From Erpobdella octoculata (Eukaryota; Annelida; Clitellata; Hirudinida; Erpobdellidae): a stretch of 64,000 nt of DNA. Below, one piece after another: positions 36,899 to 49,251 of the stretch (the first letter of the stretch is position 1; every line of letters starts with the position of its first letter). Made by a program: the position numbers and the translations under genes. The stretch spans positions 24,402,515 through 24,466,514 of the forward strand of contig OZ022238.1 of assembly GCA_963978895.1 (NCBI GenBank), given 5' to 3'. The notes under the pieces were generated by a model. The model was not told the DNA's origin and searched no databases. It saw nothing but the letters and a program-made list of their open reading frames with translations.

Positions 36899-39800
36899 TT
36901 AAAACAGTCCAATGTCTTGAGCTAACTGTTTAATCTTGATTGGTCCTAATGGTTTAGTTAACAAGTCAGCTATCATCTTCTCGCTCGGACAGTATCTAAC
37001 ATCAATTTCACCAGATCTGTATAAGTTACGGATGAAGTGATACTTGGTGTCAATGTGCTTCGTCCTCTGAGAACACCTGTAATTCTGCAGTATTCTAATA
37101 CAACTCTGGTTGTCTTCATATATAATAACAGGCTTCTTTAGTTCTTGGTCAAGATCTTTAAGTATTCTCAGTATCCATAGAGCTTCCTGAACTGCTTCAA
37201 CTAGGGCTATGTATTCAGCTTCAGTAGATGAGAGAGTAACCATAGTCTGTTTTCTACTCACCCATGAAATTGGTGAACCTAAGTACTTGAAACAAAATCC
37301 TGTGTTAGATTTTCTGTCATTCAGATCACCTCCCCAGTCAGCATCTGCATAACCTATTAGTTGTGTGGCATGTTGTTCACTCAAAGAACCTAATTTCAAT
37401 TGTTTCTGTTTGGTGTCATTCAGATATCTAAAGATTCTTTTAACTTCAGTCCAATCAGATTTCTTTGGATCACTAACATGTCTTGCAAGAATTGAAGTTC
37501 CTACTGCAATATCTGGTCTGGTGTTTGTCGACAAATACAGTAGAGATCATATGGCACTTCTATAAACTTCTTTATTCTCAAAACACTCTTGTGGTTCTTG
37601 TCTCTTTTGATATCCAGTATCAATCGGTATGCTTGATGGTCGGCTATCGGTCAAATTGAATTCTTGTAATTTACTATCAATATATTTTTGCTGGTTTAAC
37701 AAAAATATGCCATCTTGGTCTCTTTGAAATTGAATTCCAAGATAATACTTTAGATTTCCAAGATCTTTTAAAACAAGAACTTTATTCATTTGGTGTTCAA
37801 ATTCTTCAATCATTGATAAATCAGTTGTCGCCACAATAAGATCATCAACGTGAATGGATAAGTATATTAACTTTTTGTTATCTCTTTTAAAATATAGACA
37901 TGGATCATTCTCGCTTTTGTTGTAACTCTGATTACTGAGAATTTCATGAAGTTTCTTGTTCCATTCATTGGCTCCTTGTTTCAGTCCGTACAAATTCTTT
38001 GAAAGTTTGCATACCAGATCGTTGTTACCGAAAGGTGCAGGTTGCTTCATGTAAACTTCATGAGACAGATTGGCATTAAGGTAAGCTGATTGTACATCAT
38101 AATGCTTAACAATCATTTTCTTCTGACCAGCTATAGTTAATAATGCTCGAAGTGTAGTTGTCCTAGCAACCGGTGCAAAAACTTCATCGAAACTATCACC
38201 ATATTTCTGAGAATAACCTTGAGCAACTAAACGAGCTTTATATTTGACGACATTTTCATCTTCATCAGTTTTTATTTTGTATACCCATTTACTTCCGATG
38301 GCTGTTTTATTCTCGGGTAAATCTGTCAAAATCCAGGTTTTATTCAATTCTAAACATCTGAGTTCTTCTTTCATTGCTGCAATCCACTGTTGAGCTTCTG
38401 TACATGATATAGCTTCTTCATAGGTTCTGGGTACAATCGGGTTAACTGTCACTTTGTTGATAACCTCAAACCTCTTTGGTGGTTTCCCTTTGTTAGGTCG
38501 TTGAGATCTTCTGAGTTCTACTTGCTGTTTTGGTGTTAACTGAATAGCTGTATTGTCTTTATTCAATTCGATTTCATTACTTTGAATCGTTGCTTTATCA
38601 TGATCCACAAAATCATCTTCAAGTGATAATTCAACAAAATTTTCTTCACTAGCAAGATCAGAATTAAGTCTCTGTTCAGTTCTGGTTTGATTTGAATGGG
38701 GTTCTCCTTCAATGAAAATGACATCTTTACTGATGGTGATTTTGTCTGTTTCTGAATCAAGCAAACGGTAACCTTTTGTCCCTTCCTCGTAGCCAACAAA
38801 AATTAACTTTCTTGCTTTATCACTTAACTTTTGTCTTTTATTTGCAGGAATTGAAACATAAGCTTTGCAACCAAACTTTCTGATGTAACTCAAATCGGGT
38901 TTCTTTTCATTCCACATCTGGTAGGGTGTTTCTTCACGTCCTGTCACTGGGAGCCTGTTTTGCATGTGGTTGGCTGTAGTTACTGCTTCTCCCCAATATC
39001 TGTCAGGTGAACCAGAATCAATCAGCATGCTTCTCACCATTTCGACTAAGTATCGATTTTTCCTTTCAGCACAACCATTCTGTTGAGGTGTGTAGGGATT
39101 TGTCAGTTGAGTCTGAATGCCTTCATTCTTTAAAAACATCTTTAGTTCATCTCCTGTGTATTCACCTCCTCTGTCTGATCTGATTATCTTTGGAGTTTTT
39201 CTGAATTTTGTTTGAACATACTTGACATATTCTTTAATTTTTGATGACACTTCAGATATGTATTTCAACAAATAAACTTCTGTGTATCTACTGTAGTTGT
39301 CAATCATAGTCATGAAGTATCTGTTGCCACTGGGTGTTAAGGTAGACATTGGTCCACAGACATCAGTGTGTATCAAGTCAAGCACATCATCTGTTTTGGA
39401 TTCAGATTTCTTTGGAATAGGCTTTCTACTCATTTTTGCTTTGATACAAGTTTCACAAATTTCTGAAATTTCACAAGGTTTTATATGGAAATTCACTGCA
39501 GAATCATGAGCAAGAGTCTTGATGGCATTAGTATCTCTATGACCCAACCTGTTGTGCCAGAGATGTATGCATTCTGTAGGCATGTTATTGCAAGTAACTC
39601 TGAATGTCTTTTGGGTTGTGATGAATTCATAGAGGCCTTTTTCTTCAACAGCATGTAACATAATTTCACCATCTCTTATTACATGACATGTGTTTCCTTT
39701 GAAATGTACTTCAAATCCAAAACTAGTTAGCTTCTTTACAGATATCAAATTTCCTTTTAATTCTGGAACAAACAACACATCTAATAACTTTATTTTCAAA

Positions 39801-40816
39801 CCGAGATTTCCATCAGGACTAAAATTCTGTAAGTACCCATAACCAATACCAGATGATGTTAATTTACCCCCATCAGCCTGAACCACTTCAACCTTCAGCC
39901 TTTTGTCCAAAGCTGCAAAGAAATTTCTATCTCCACACATGTGTGATGTAGCACCTGAATCTATATACCACGAATTGATGATATTAGCTGTACGTGCTAT
40001 TGAACAAACATCATAACCTTGTTGAAAATTTCTTTTATCATTAACTTGAGTAAAATGTTTCACAGCTTTTACTTTAAGTTCAGGGTGCTTCTTCTTCCAT
40101 TCTATATATTTTCTACAGTCTTTTTTGATGTGATTTGGCTTTTTACAAAAGAAACATGTCAAGGTTGATCTTCCTGTTGATACGTTTGGTTGGTTCTCAC
40201 GAGTAGCATGTACATTCATCGCCTGTTGTTCCTGATGTTCTGTTACTGAGGTAGTCATTTCTGTTCGTCTCTTATATTCTTCTAAGAGTTTATTCTTGAC
40301 AAGCTCTTGAGTCAGGTCTTCCTCAGGTCGAATTTCAAGGGCAGTGATTAATGTTCCATAACTATCAGGCAAACTACTTAGAAATAATGCAACAGTTAAA
40401 TGTTCAGCAAATGATTCACCGAGTGATGACAACTGGTCGATCAAATCTTCCATTTTTGCCAGATGTTGCTCCATATTTCCAGTTTCTGTCAACTTTAACC
40501 CACAAAGTTTCTTTAACAAATTAACTTTATTCGATAATGTAGACTTTTCATGATATTTCTTTAGAGCATCCCACGTTTCTTTAGCAGTTGTTAACTTCCG
40601 GATGAGGTTTAGCTGATTGTCTTCTACAAGTAAACCGATCGTGGCTCTAGCTTTACGGTCCTTCAATTGCCATGCGGTGTTTGTGGGATTCGGCGAGTCT
40701 TCACTAATGGTATCCCACAAATCTTCTTTAGTCAACAAAAGTTCGATCTTAAACTTCCAAGTTTGATAATTATGATTATTTAGTTTCGTAATTCTCGAAG
40801 CTGTACTTTCAGTCAT
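36899..40816 (-). pseudogene. copia gag-pol polyprotein with one in-frame TGA
   Basis: A frame of about 1305 codons. Order: Gag with UBN2-like N-terminus (NHNYQTWKFKIELLL); CCHC knuckle CFFCKKPNHIKKDC; aspartic protease DSGATSHMC; integrase zinc region HNRLGHRD and CETCIKAK; integrase core with DLIHTDVCGPM, IIRSDRGGEY and NGCAERKNR; RT with KARLVAQGYSQK and active site IHVDDLIVA; RNase H with GYADADWGGD, STEAEYIAL and KHIDTKYHFIR. A TGA at 37547-37549 sits where the family motif YRSAIGSLMYLS has glycine, so a GGA to TGA change is the likely cause. It removes the last connection-RNase H part. All other catalytic motifs are present. Encodes the proteins for reverse transcription and integration. 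Confidence 0.95.
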
Positions 40817-40925
40817 TATTAAATTCAGTTTAACTTACGCTCGAAAAAAAAATACCCGGATGAGCGATGACGAATACCTTAGAAAACTGACTTAACGACT
40901 ATCTTTATCGCAATTTACACGTATA

Positions 40926-40939
40926 CTGGGCCCATAACC
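40926..40939 (-). promoter_or_regulatory. copia primer-binding site (initiator tRNA-Met anticodon arm)
   Basis: Next to the 5' LTR the minus strand reads GGTTATGGGCCCAG. Its complement CTGGGCCCATAACC is the anticodon stem-loop of eukaryotic initiator tRNA-Met. Priming by an internal half of this tRNA is known for Drosophila copia. Confidence 0.9.
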
Positions 40940-41101
40940 TGTTAGATTATGAAAAACAAATTGCGAAGTTTATTATTATCAAACTTAATCGAATAAAATG
41001 TTACGAGCACAGAGCAGGCAATGGCGTCGAACAATCAAACATCGGAAGAAGGAGCAAAGAACTAATTAACATAAAAGACAATAAATCGTTGTAATCCAAC
41101 A
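40940..41101 (-). repeat. copia 5' LTR
   Basis: 162 bp, same as the 3' LTR by eye. Would hold the promoter for the minus-strand transcript. Confidence 0.95.
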
Positions 41102-41469
41102 GTTTTTCCAATACCATCAAAAAAATAGTGTTTTTCATAGGCGGATTTTTCACTATCACCCATTTAACATAATTTTTTTCGTAGGCTGTTTTTTCCAAAT
41201 CGACCATTAAAGGTTTTTTCTACGTAGGCATTTTTTCCAAAATCATCCAATCAAATAGAATACCATTCCAAAACGTGTCCAAGTGAAAAATCATCTGCTA
41301 CTAACTATTTTAGTCACACGCTTCGCTTGCGAAGCGTGCTTAAAGTTATTACTATATCATCGCATTGCTGTTGTTTTTGTGTTTATAGTGCTATTTTAGT
41401 GCGACTACTTTTACTATTAATATGTAAAAACTCACACGCTTCGCGCGCGAAGCGTGCGTCAAGTGCTGG

Positions 41470-42770
41470 TCCCCTACTATAAAAGCGCAATGATGTAATA
41501 TGTATGTATTATGTATGTCACCCGATTAGCATCTGCAGGTCTGAAAAAACTCACGTTGATAGACTATGAGACGCTGAACACGGTTTGTTAGGGCACTTTT
41601 TTGTTAAAATTTTTAAATAAAAAGTTATTAGCCGCGAAAGTTTAACGCTTTGCGGATATATATAATGCATCGTACGTCAATACTCATTATAAACAAGTTG
41701 AAAACAAATAAATCACCGAAGAAGTATTCGGCGGGATTTTCCCAATTATATTATTAACGACAACTTCTACGCTTTGCGGATTCATTTAATGAAATTATTA
41801 TTAACGACATTTTACTATTTTGCAATTATTATTCCTCTTACTTTAAATATTAATAATATTATTATTTACGAAACTATTTTGCTAATATTATTCCTATTAT
41901 TGACAACTTCTACGCTTTGCGGATACATTTAATGAAATTATTATTAACGACATTTTTCTATTTTTTATTTATTATTCCTCTTATTTTAATTATTAATAAT
42001 ATTATTATTTACGAAACTAATTTGATAATAATATTCATTTATTTGGAAAGTTCGACGCTTTGCGGATATATTTTGAGCATACGTCATAACTCAATATAAA
42101 TAAGTTGAAAATAAATAAATCACCGAAGTAGTACATCGGCGGGTTTTCCCATTTTCAGCCACTGAAGGTTGGGTTTTTTGTAGGCGGTTTTTTTCATTAT
42201 CAGCCATTATAGGTTGGGTTTTTTCTTAGGCTTTTTTTCACTATCACTCAAAATATGTTATTTTTTTCGTAGGCTGTTTTTTCGATACTATCCATTTAAT
42301 ATTGTGTTTTTCGTATTCGGTTTTTTCACTATCACACAATAAATGTGGTTTTATTCGTAGGCTATTTTTTCCAAAATCATCCAATCAAAGAGAATTCCAT
42401 TCCAAAACGTTTTCAAGTGAAAAATCACCTGCTACTGGCTAAAATATTCACACGCTTCGCTTGCGAAGCGTGCTTAAAGTTATTACTATAATAGCGCATT
42501 GGTGTTGTTCATGCGCTTTGAGTGCGATATGAGTTCGACTACCTTTACTATTAATATGTAAAAACTCACACGCTCCGCGCGCGAAGCGTGCGTCAATTCC
42601 TAACATAAAAGCGCAATGATGTCTATTAAAGGTTGTTTTTTTCGTAAGCGGTTTTTTCAAATTTAGCCATTCAAAGAGAAGATTATTCCAAAACGTTTCC
42701 AAGTGAAAAATCATCTGCGACTAGCTGAAAAATCACACGCTTCGCGCGCGAAGCGTGCGTCAAGTGCTGG
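41470..42770 (+). mobile_element. Helitron-like array unit 4, with an inner partial junction
   Basis: Starts TCCCCTACTATAAAAGC and ends with hairpin and CTGG (42767-42770). Near 42575-42625 an extra hairpin end runs into a second partial 5' end (AACATAAAAGCGCAATGATG), so a shortened unit is embedded. Confidence 0.6.
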
Positions 42771-42771
42771 T

Positions 42772-43972
42772 TCCCTACTATAAAAGCGCAATGATGTAAT
42801 ATGTATTATGTATTATGTATGTCACCCGATTAGCATCTGCAGGTCTGAAAAAACTCACGTTGATAGATTATGAGACGCTGAACACGGTTTGTTAGGGCAC
42901 TTTTTTGTTAAAATGTTTAAATAAAAAGTTAGTAGCCGCGAAAGTTTAACGCTTTGCGGATATATATAATGCATTGTACGTCATCGCTGAATATAAACAA
43001 GTTAAAAATAAATAAATCACCGAAGTAGTAGTCGGCGGGTTTTTCCCACATTGAGCGTACGTAATCAAACAATATAATTAATATTAACAACAATTCACTA
43101 ATTTACAATTAATATTCCTCTTGATTAAATTATTAATAATATTATTATTAACGAAAATTAACTAACTTGCTAATATTATTCCTATTATTGGAAAGTTCTA
43201 CGCTTTGCGGATACATTTAATGAAATTATTATTAACGACATTTTACTATTTAGCAATTATTATTTCTTTTATTGTAATAATTGCTAATATTATTCCTATT
43301 ATTGGAAAGTTCGACGCTCTGCGGATATATTTTGAGCATACGTCATAACTCAATATGTACAAGTTGAAAATAAATAAATCAACGGCGGTTATTCCCAAAA
43401 TCAGCCATTGAATGTTGGTTTTTTTGTAGGCAGTTTTTTCTTTATCAGACATTAAAGGTTGGGTTTTTTCGTAGGATGTTTTTCCAATATTATTGCCCAA
43501 TAAAAGTTTTTTTTCCTTAGGAGTTTTTTTTCTATATTAGGCATTACAGTTTTTTTTCGTAGGATGTTTTTCCGATACCATTCAATAAATATTGTGTTTT
43601 TCGTTGGCTGTTGTTTCCAAAAACATCCAATATAGGTATTTTTCGTATGCGGCTTTCTCACTATCACCCAATAAATATGGGTTTATTCGTAGGCTGTTTT
43701 TTCCAATATCACCCATTAAAGGTTTTTTGTAGGTATATTTTCTAATATCATCCGATCAAAGAGAAGACCATTCCAAAACGTGTTCAAGTAAATAATCATC
43801 ATCTACTGGCTATAATAGTCACACGCTTCGCTTGCGAAGCGTGCGTAAATTTATTACAATAATAACGCATTGGTGTTGTTTTTGAGCTTAAAGTGCGATT
43901 TGCGTGCGACTATCTTTACTATTAATATGTAAATACACACGCTTCGCGCGCGAAGAGTGCGTCAAGTGCTGG
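42772..43972 (+). mobile_element. Helitron-like array unit 5
   Basis: TCCCTACTATAAAAGC start and hairpin plus CTGG end (43969-43972). Contains several GTAGGC-GTTTTTTC modules of roughly 45-50 bp. Confidence 0.65.
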
Positions 43973-45572
43973 TCCCTACTATAAAAGCGCAATGATGTAT
44001 GTATTATGTATTATGTATTATGTCACCCGATTAGCATCTGCAGGTCTGAAAAAACTCACGTTGATAGATTATGAGACGCTGAACAAGGTTTGTTAGGGCA
44101 CTTTTTTGTTAAATTGTTTAAATAAAAAGTTATTAGCCGCGAAAGTCTAACGCTTTGCGGATAAATATAGCATCGTTCGTCATCGCTAAATATAGACAAG
44201 TTGAAAATAAATAAATCACCGGAGTAGTAGTCGGCGGGTTTTTTATTTATGTAAATTATTATTAACGACAATTTACTATTTTGCAATTATTATTCCTCTT
44301 ATTTTAATTATTATTAATAACGAAGATTACCTATTTTGCTAATATTATTTCTATTATTGGAAAGTTCGACGCTTTGCGGAAATATTTAATGAAATTATTA
44401 TTAACGACATTTTTCTATTTTGTTATTATTATTCCTCTTATTTTAATTATTAATAATATTAATAATTACGAAAATTAACTAATTTGCTAATATTATTCCT
44501 ATTATTGGAAAGTTGCGGCTATAACTCAATATAAACAAGTTGAAAATAAATAAATCTTCGAAGTAGAAAGCCGGCGGGTTTTCCCCAATTGTAATTATAT
44601 AAAAATATAAATTATTCCAATATTTTAGTTATTAATAATATTATTAATTATTAATAAAAAAAATTAACTAATTTGCTAATATTATTCCTATTATTGGAAA
44701 GTTCTACGCTTTGGGGATACATTTAAGGAAATTATTATTAACGACATTTTACTATTCTGCAATTATTATTCCCCTTATTATAATAATTGCTAATTAATAA
44801 TAATTTCATTAAATGTATCCGCAAATCGTCGAACTTTCCAATAAAAGGAATAATATTAGCAAATTAGTTAATTTTCGTGAATAATAATATTATTAATAAC
44901 ATTTTACTATTTTGCAATTATTATTCCTCTTATTGTAATAATTGCTAATATTATTGGAAAGTTGGACGCTTTGCGGATATATTTTGAGAATACGTCGTAA
45001 TTCAATATAAACAAGTTGAAAATAAATAAATCACCGGCGGGTCTCCCCAATATCAGCCATTGAAGGTTGGGTTTTTTGTAGACGGTTCTATTCATTATCA
45101 GACATTAAAGGTTGGGTTTTTTCAAAGGATGTTTTTCCAAAATTGCCCAATAAAAGTTTTTTTATCCGTAGGAGTTTTTTTCTATATTAGCGTAGGCTGT
45201 TTTTCCGATACCATTCAATAAATATTGTGTTTTTCGTAGGCTGTTATTTCCAAAAACATCCAATATAGATTTTTTTTCGTAGGCGGCTTCTTCACTATCA
45301 CACAATAAATGTGTTTTTTTTGTAGGCTATTTTTTCCAATATTGCCCATTTAAGGTTTTTTTCGTAGGCAGTTTTTCCAACATCATCCAATCAATTAGAA
45401 GACCATTCCAAAACTTTTTGAAGTGAAAAATCATCAGCTACTGGCTAAAATAGTCACACGCTTCGCATTGTTGTTGTTTTTGAGCTTAGAGTGCGATTTG
45501 AGTGCGACTACATTTACTATTAATATGTACAAACTCACACGCTTTGCGCGCGAAGCGTGCGTCAAGTGCTGG
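43973..45572 (+). mobile_element. Helitron-like array unit 6
   Basis: TCCCTACTATAAAAGC start. Extra copies of the TTATTAACGACATTTTACTA module, one inverted near 44770-44890, make it longer. Hairpin plus CTGG end at 45569-45572. Confidence 0.65.
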
Positions 45573-46305
45573 TTTCCTACTATAAAAGCGCAATGATGTA
45601 TGTCACCCGATTAGCATCTGCAAGTCTGAAAAAACTCACGTTGATAGATTATGAGACGCTGAACAAGGTTTGTTAGGGCACTTTTTTGTTAAATTGTTTA
45701 AATAAAAAGTTATTAGCCGCGAAAGTCTAACGCTTTGCGGATATATATAGCATCGTACGTCATCGCTAAATATAGACAAGTTAAAATTAAATAAATCACC
45801 GAAGTAGTAGTCGGCGGGTTTTTTATTTATGTAAATTATTATTAACGACAATTTACTATTTTGCAATTATTATTCCTCTTATTTTAATTATTATTAATAA
45901 CGAAGATTAACTATTTTGCTAATATTATTTCTATTATTGGAAAATTCGACGCTTTGCGGAAATATTTAATGAAATTATTATTAACGACATTTTTCTATTT
46001 TGTTATTATTATTCCTCTTATTTTAATTATTAATAATATTATTAATTACGAAAATTAACTAATTTGCTAATATTATTCCTATTATTGGAATACGCCATAA
46101 CTCAATATAAACAAGTTGAAAATAAATAAATCACCGAAGTAGTAGTCGGCGGGTTTTTCCCAATTTTAAACAAGTTGTAAATTATTATTATTAACGACAA
46201 TTTACTATTTTATAAAACGTGTTCATATGCAACTGGCTATAATAGTCACACGCTTCGCTTGCAAAGCGTGCGTAAATTATTAATATAGTAGTTAATAGCG
46301 CATAG

Positions 46306-47193
46306 TAGACCTCCTAGCCGCCGCCGCCGAACTTTTTACAGCCGCCGTAAATCAGCCGAAAAAAAATTACGGTTAGCCGGCGGCCAGCCGAAAACGGTAC
46401 GCCGAAAATCCGCTATAAGATTTCCGAACGCCAGCTTAACCTAGACCTTTTTTTGTATTAATAATAACTCATACAACCGCTCCTGAGATGGAAAGTTATG
46501 AAGATGAGCCAGCAATAAAGCGGAGGCGAATGCGTCAGGAAATGCTGAATGAATTGAAAAAAATGAGCTCTACGAGTGATATGGATAATGCTACTAATGA
46601 TTATGCTGTTGAAATTGTTAGGTACTTGTCATTTGTTGATAGCAGACATACAGACTGTCTTACATTTTGGAGTAACCATGCAGATGATTCTCCTGTATTA
46701 TCTCAAGTTGCAGAAGTATATTTGACAACATCTGCCAGCTCAGTACCAGTCGAAAGTATGTTTTCAACATGTGGATTAGTTATGAACAGCCGCAGATCAG
46801 CCTTAAGTGCTGATAAATTAAATCAGATTGTTTTTATACATGACAATTTTAAATTTGCAATGAAAACAATTTTTTCATATTATTTTTTATGATGTAATTT
46901 TGTTTATCATATGACATTTTGACGATTTAATTAACTTTTATGACAATTGCAATTAATTTGATAATTTATATATTGGTAATAAATTTTGAACTTTATTAAC
47001 TTTAGTATTTAATTTTATATTAAATTTTGGCCTAATTTAAAATAATTATCAGCCACAAATTTGAATCATGAGCCAGATAATTTAAAATTCAAGCCGAATA
47101 ATAATTTTACGCGTAAATTCGGCTAATCCGGATATCAGCCGAAATATTTGTTCAGCCAGCCACAAACATAAAAAAATTCGGCTAGGAGGTCTA
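46306..47193 (+). mobile_element. small hAT element keeping only the C-terminal domain
   Basis: Inverted ends TAGACCTCCTAGCCG and CGGCTAGGAGGTCTA with an exact 8-bp target duplication GCGCATAG (46298-46305 and 47194-47201). Subterminal regions are crowded with AGCCG/CGGCT words, possible transposase sites. The 888-bp size and single short ORF make it non-autonomous. Confidence 0.9.
46488..46892 (+). CDS. hAT C-terminal dimerisation domain, 134 aa
   Basis: Starts at ATG (MESYEDEPAIKRRR) and is uninterrupted to its stop. Residues about 55-120 match the hAT family dimerisation domain: FWSNHADDSPVLSQVAEVYL, then SSVPVESMFSTCGLVMNSRR and a closing LNQIVFIHDNF. The RNase H catalytic core, BED or zinc finger and most of the transposase are absent. 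Probably an internal-deletion derivative in which the C-terminal exon survived. A lone dimerisation domain could in principle poison an active transposase, but that is inference. The AT-rich stretch after the stop runs to the right inverted end. Confidence 0.8.
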   Translation: MESYEDEPAIKRRRMRQEMLNELKKMSSTSDMDNATNDYAVEIVRYLSFVDSRHTDCLTFWSNHADDSPVLSQVAEVYLTTSASSVPVESMFSTCGLVMNSRRSALSADKLNQIVFIHDNFKFAMKTIFSYYFL

Positions 47194-47304
47194 GCGCATA
47201 GGTGTTGTTTTTGAGCTTGGCTTAGAGTGCGATTTGAGTGCGACTAATTTCATTATTAATATGTAAAAACTCACACGCGCGCGAAGCGTGCGTCAAGTGC
47301 TGGT

Positions 47305-47795
47305 TCCCTACTATAAAAGCGCAATGATGTAATATGTATGTATGTCACCCGATTAGCATCTACAGGTCTGAAAAAACTCACGTTGATAGATTATGAGACG
47401 CTGAACACGGTTTGTTAGGGCACTTTTTTGTTAAAATGTTTAAATAAAAAGTTATTAGCCCCGAAAGTTTAACGCTTTGCGGATATATATAATGCATCGT
47501 ACGTCATCTTTCATTATAAACAAGTTGAAAATAAATCACCGAACTAGAAGGCCGGCGGGTTTTCCCAATTTTGAGATTACGTCATCAAACAGTATTAAAC
47601 AAGTTGAAATAAACAAATCATCGAAGGCGTGTTTTTCCAATAGTTTTTAAATAACGTCATCACACATTATAAACAAGTTGAAAATAAATAGAGGTGGTTT
47701 TATTCGTAGGCGGTCTTCCCAATATCATCCATTAAAGGTTGTTTTTTACGTAGGCGGTTTTTTCAAATTTACCCTTTCAAAAAGACCATTTCAAA
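47305..47795 (+). mobile_element. Helitron-like array unit 8 (3'-truncated)
   Basis: TCCCTACTATAAAAGC start with the shared 5' block. The similarity fades after GTAGGCGGTTTTTTCAAATT, without the terminal hairpin. Last unit of the array. Confidence 0.6.
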
Positions 47796-48845
47796 ACGTT
47801 TCATTTAAATATTCAAAAATATAAACTGATTGTTTTTCTGTATTAATTCTTTTCATTTCAACCAAATTACCTCAAAACACCACAAATGTTTTAATAATAT
47901 TGAAAAATTAATCCAGAAAGTAAAAACATTTATTTATATCCGAAAGCCCTAAAACAAATTTTTTTTTCCTTTTTATCATGGTATAATGAAACTGTTTAAG
48001 ACTAAAAACAAAAGGGTTGAACATTTGTTTTATATATAAATAAAACAAACGTCCCAAATTTTTGTTTTTAGTTCTAAAATATTTCTGCTTTCTTGAGTAA
48101 CCAAGAAATTATTATTTAAAATTGCATTTGAATACAAAAATGTTTTTTTTTTTAATTTAATTTTAATTTTTCTTAAACGAAGCACATGAAACAAGTAAAC
48201 CGTAAAAAACTTTGTTTATTAAAATTTCTTTATATATTTGAAATGGAAAAATACCAATTTAATGCAATTATTTTTATGAAGATATAATATATAATATAAT
48301 ATATATCCATAATATATATAAACATGGAATACAGTATACTAAATACTATAAAAAATATTTTTAGTGTAAAATTGATATCTGAAATCATGAACAAAATCTG
48401 ATAATTGATAATTTCAATAAAATTGGTATAAAAACAATATTCCATTATAAATTTAAAAATCATAATATCTATGAATTATCGATTCAACTTAAAAAACGTC
48501 AGATCGATAGGAATACGGGAAATAGTTAAAAGTTGACTTCACAATTTGTTGTCTTTCAATAAAATAAACAATGACCCTTTGTTCATTTATATTACCTACA
48601 TTTGATAGAGCTAATAAACGTTACCGACCAACGCATAGATTTTTTAGAAGGCCGTTCAAAATAATTTGGTTTTGTTTTTTTATCACGAATATTTCAAAAT
48701 AATTTTTGGTCCTAACGAGTCTATGGACTAAGTTTAAGATCGATTGGATGACGGCAAGTGGATTTGTTTTCAATCAGACAAACAGAAAGATGAAGTTAAT
48801 ATAAAGAATTGAAAAATATGCGCCACCGATGTGATATAATAATAT
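47796..48845. other. unannotated AT-rich sequence
   Basis: No gene or repeat array seen. Confidence 0.4.
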
Positions 48846-48849
48846 TAAT

Positions 48850-49251
<402 letters not shown>

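Larger units (their letters stand above)
36706..41101 (-). mobile_element. Ty1/copia LTR retrotransposon, near-intact
   Basis: 4396 bp with identical 162-bp LTRs, GTTTT target duplication, primer-binding site, polypurine tract and one gag-pol frame on the minus strand. Short LTRs and a single gag-pol frame are usual in animal copia elements. Identical LTRs indicate very recent insertion. One nonsense codon is the only lesion I see. Confidence 0.95.
35899..41469 (+). mobile_element. Helitron-like array unit 3, interrupted by copia
   Basis: Starts TCCCTACTATAAAAGC and ends with the hairpin (41435-41456) and CTGG (41466-41469). Without the copia element and one target copy it is about 1.17 kb. 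The insertion lies in a GTAGGCTGTTTTT module. Confidence 0.65.
45574..47303 (+). mobile_element. Helitron-like array unit 7, interrupted by a mini-hAT
   Basis: Start reads TTCCTACTATAAAAGC. Ends with a shortened hairpin (CGCGCGCGAAGCG) and CTGG (47300-47303). An 888-bp hAT sits at 46306-47193. Confidence 0.6.
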
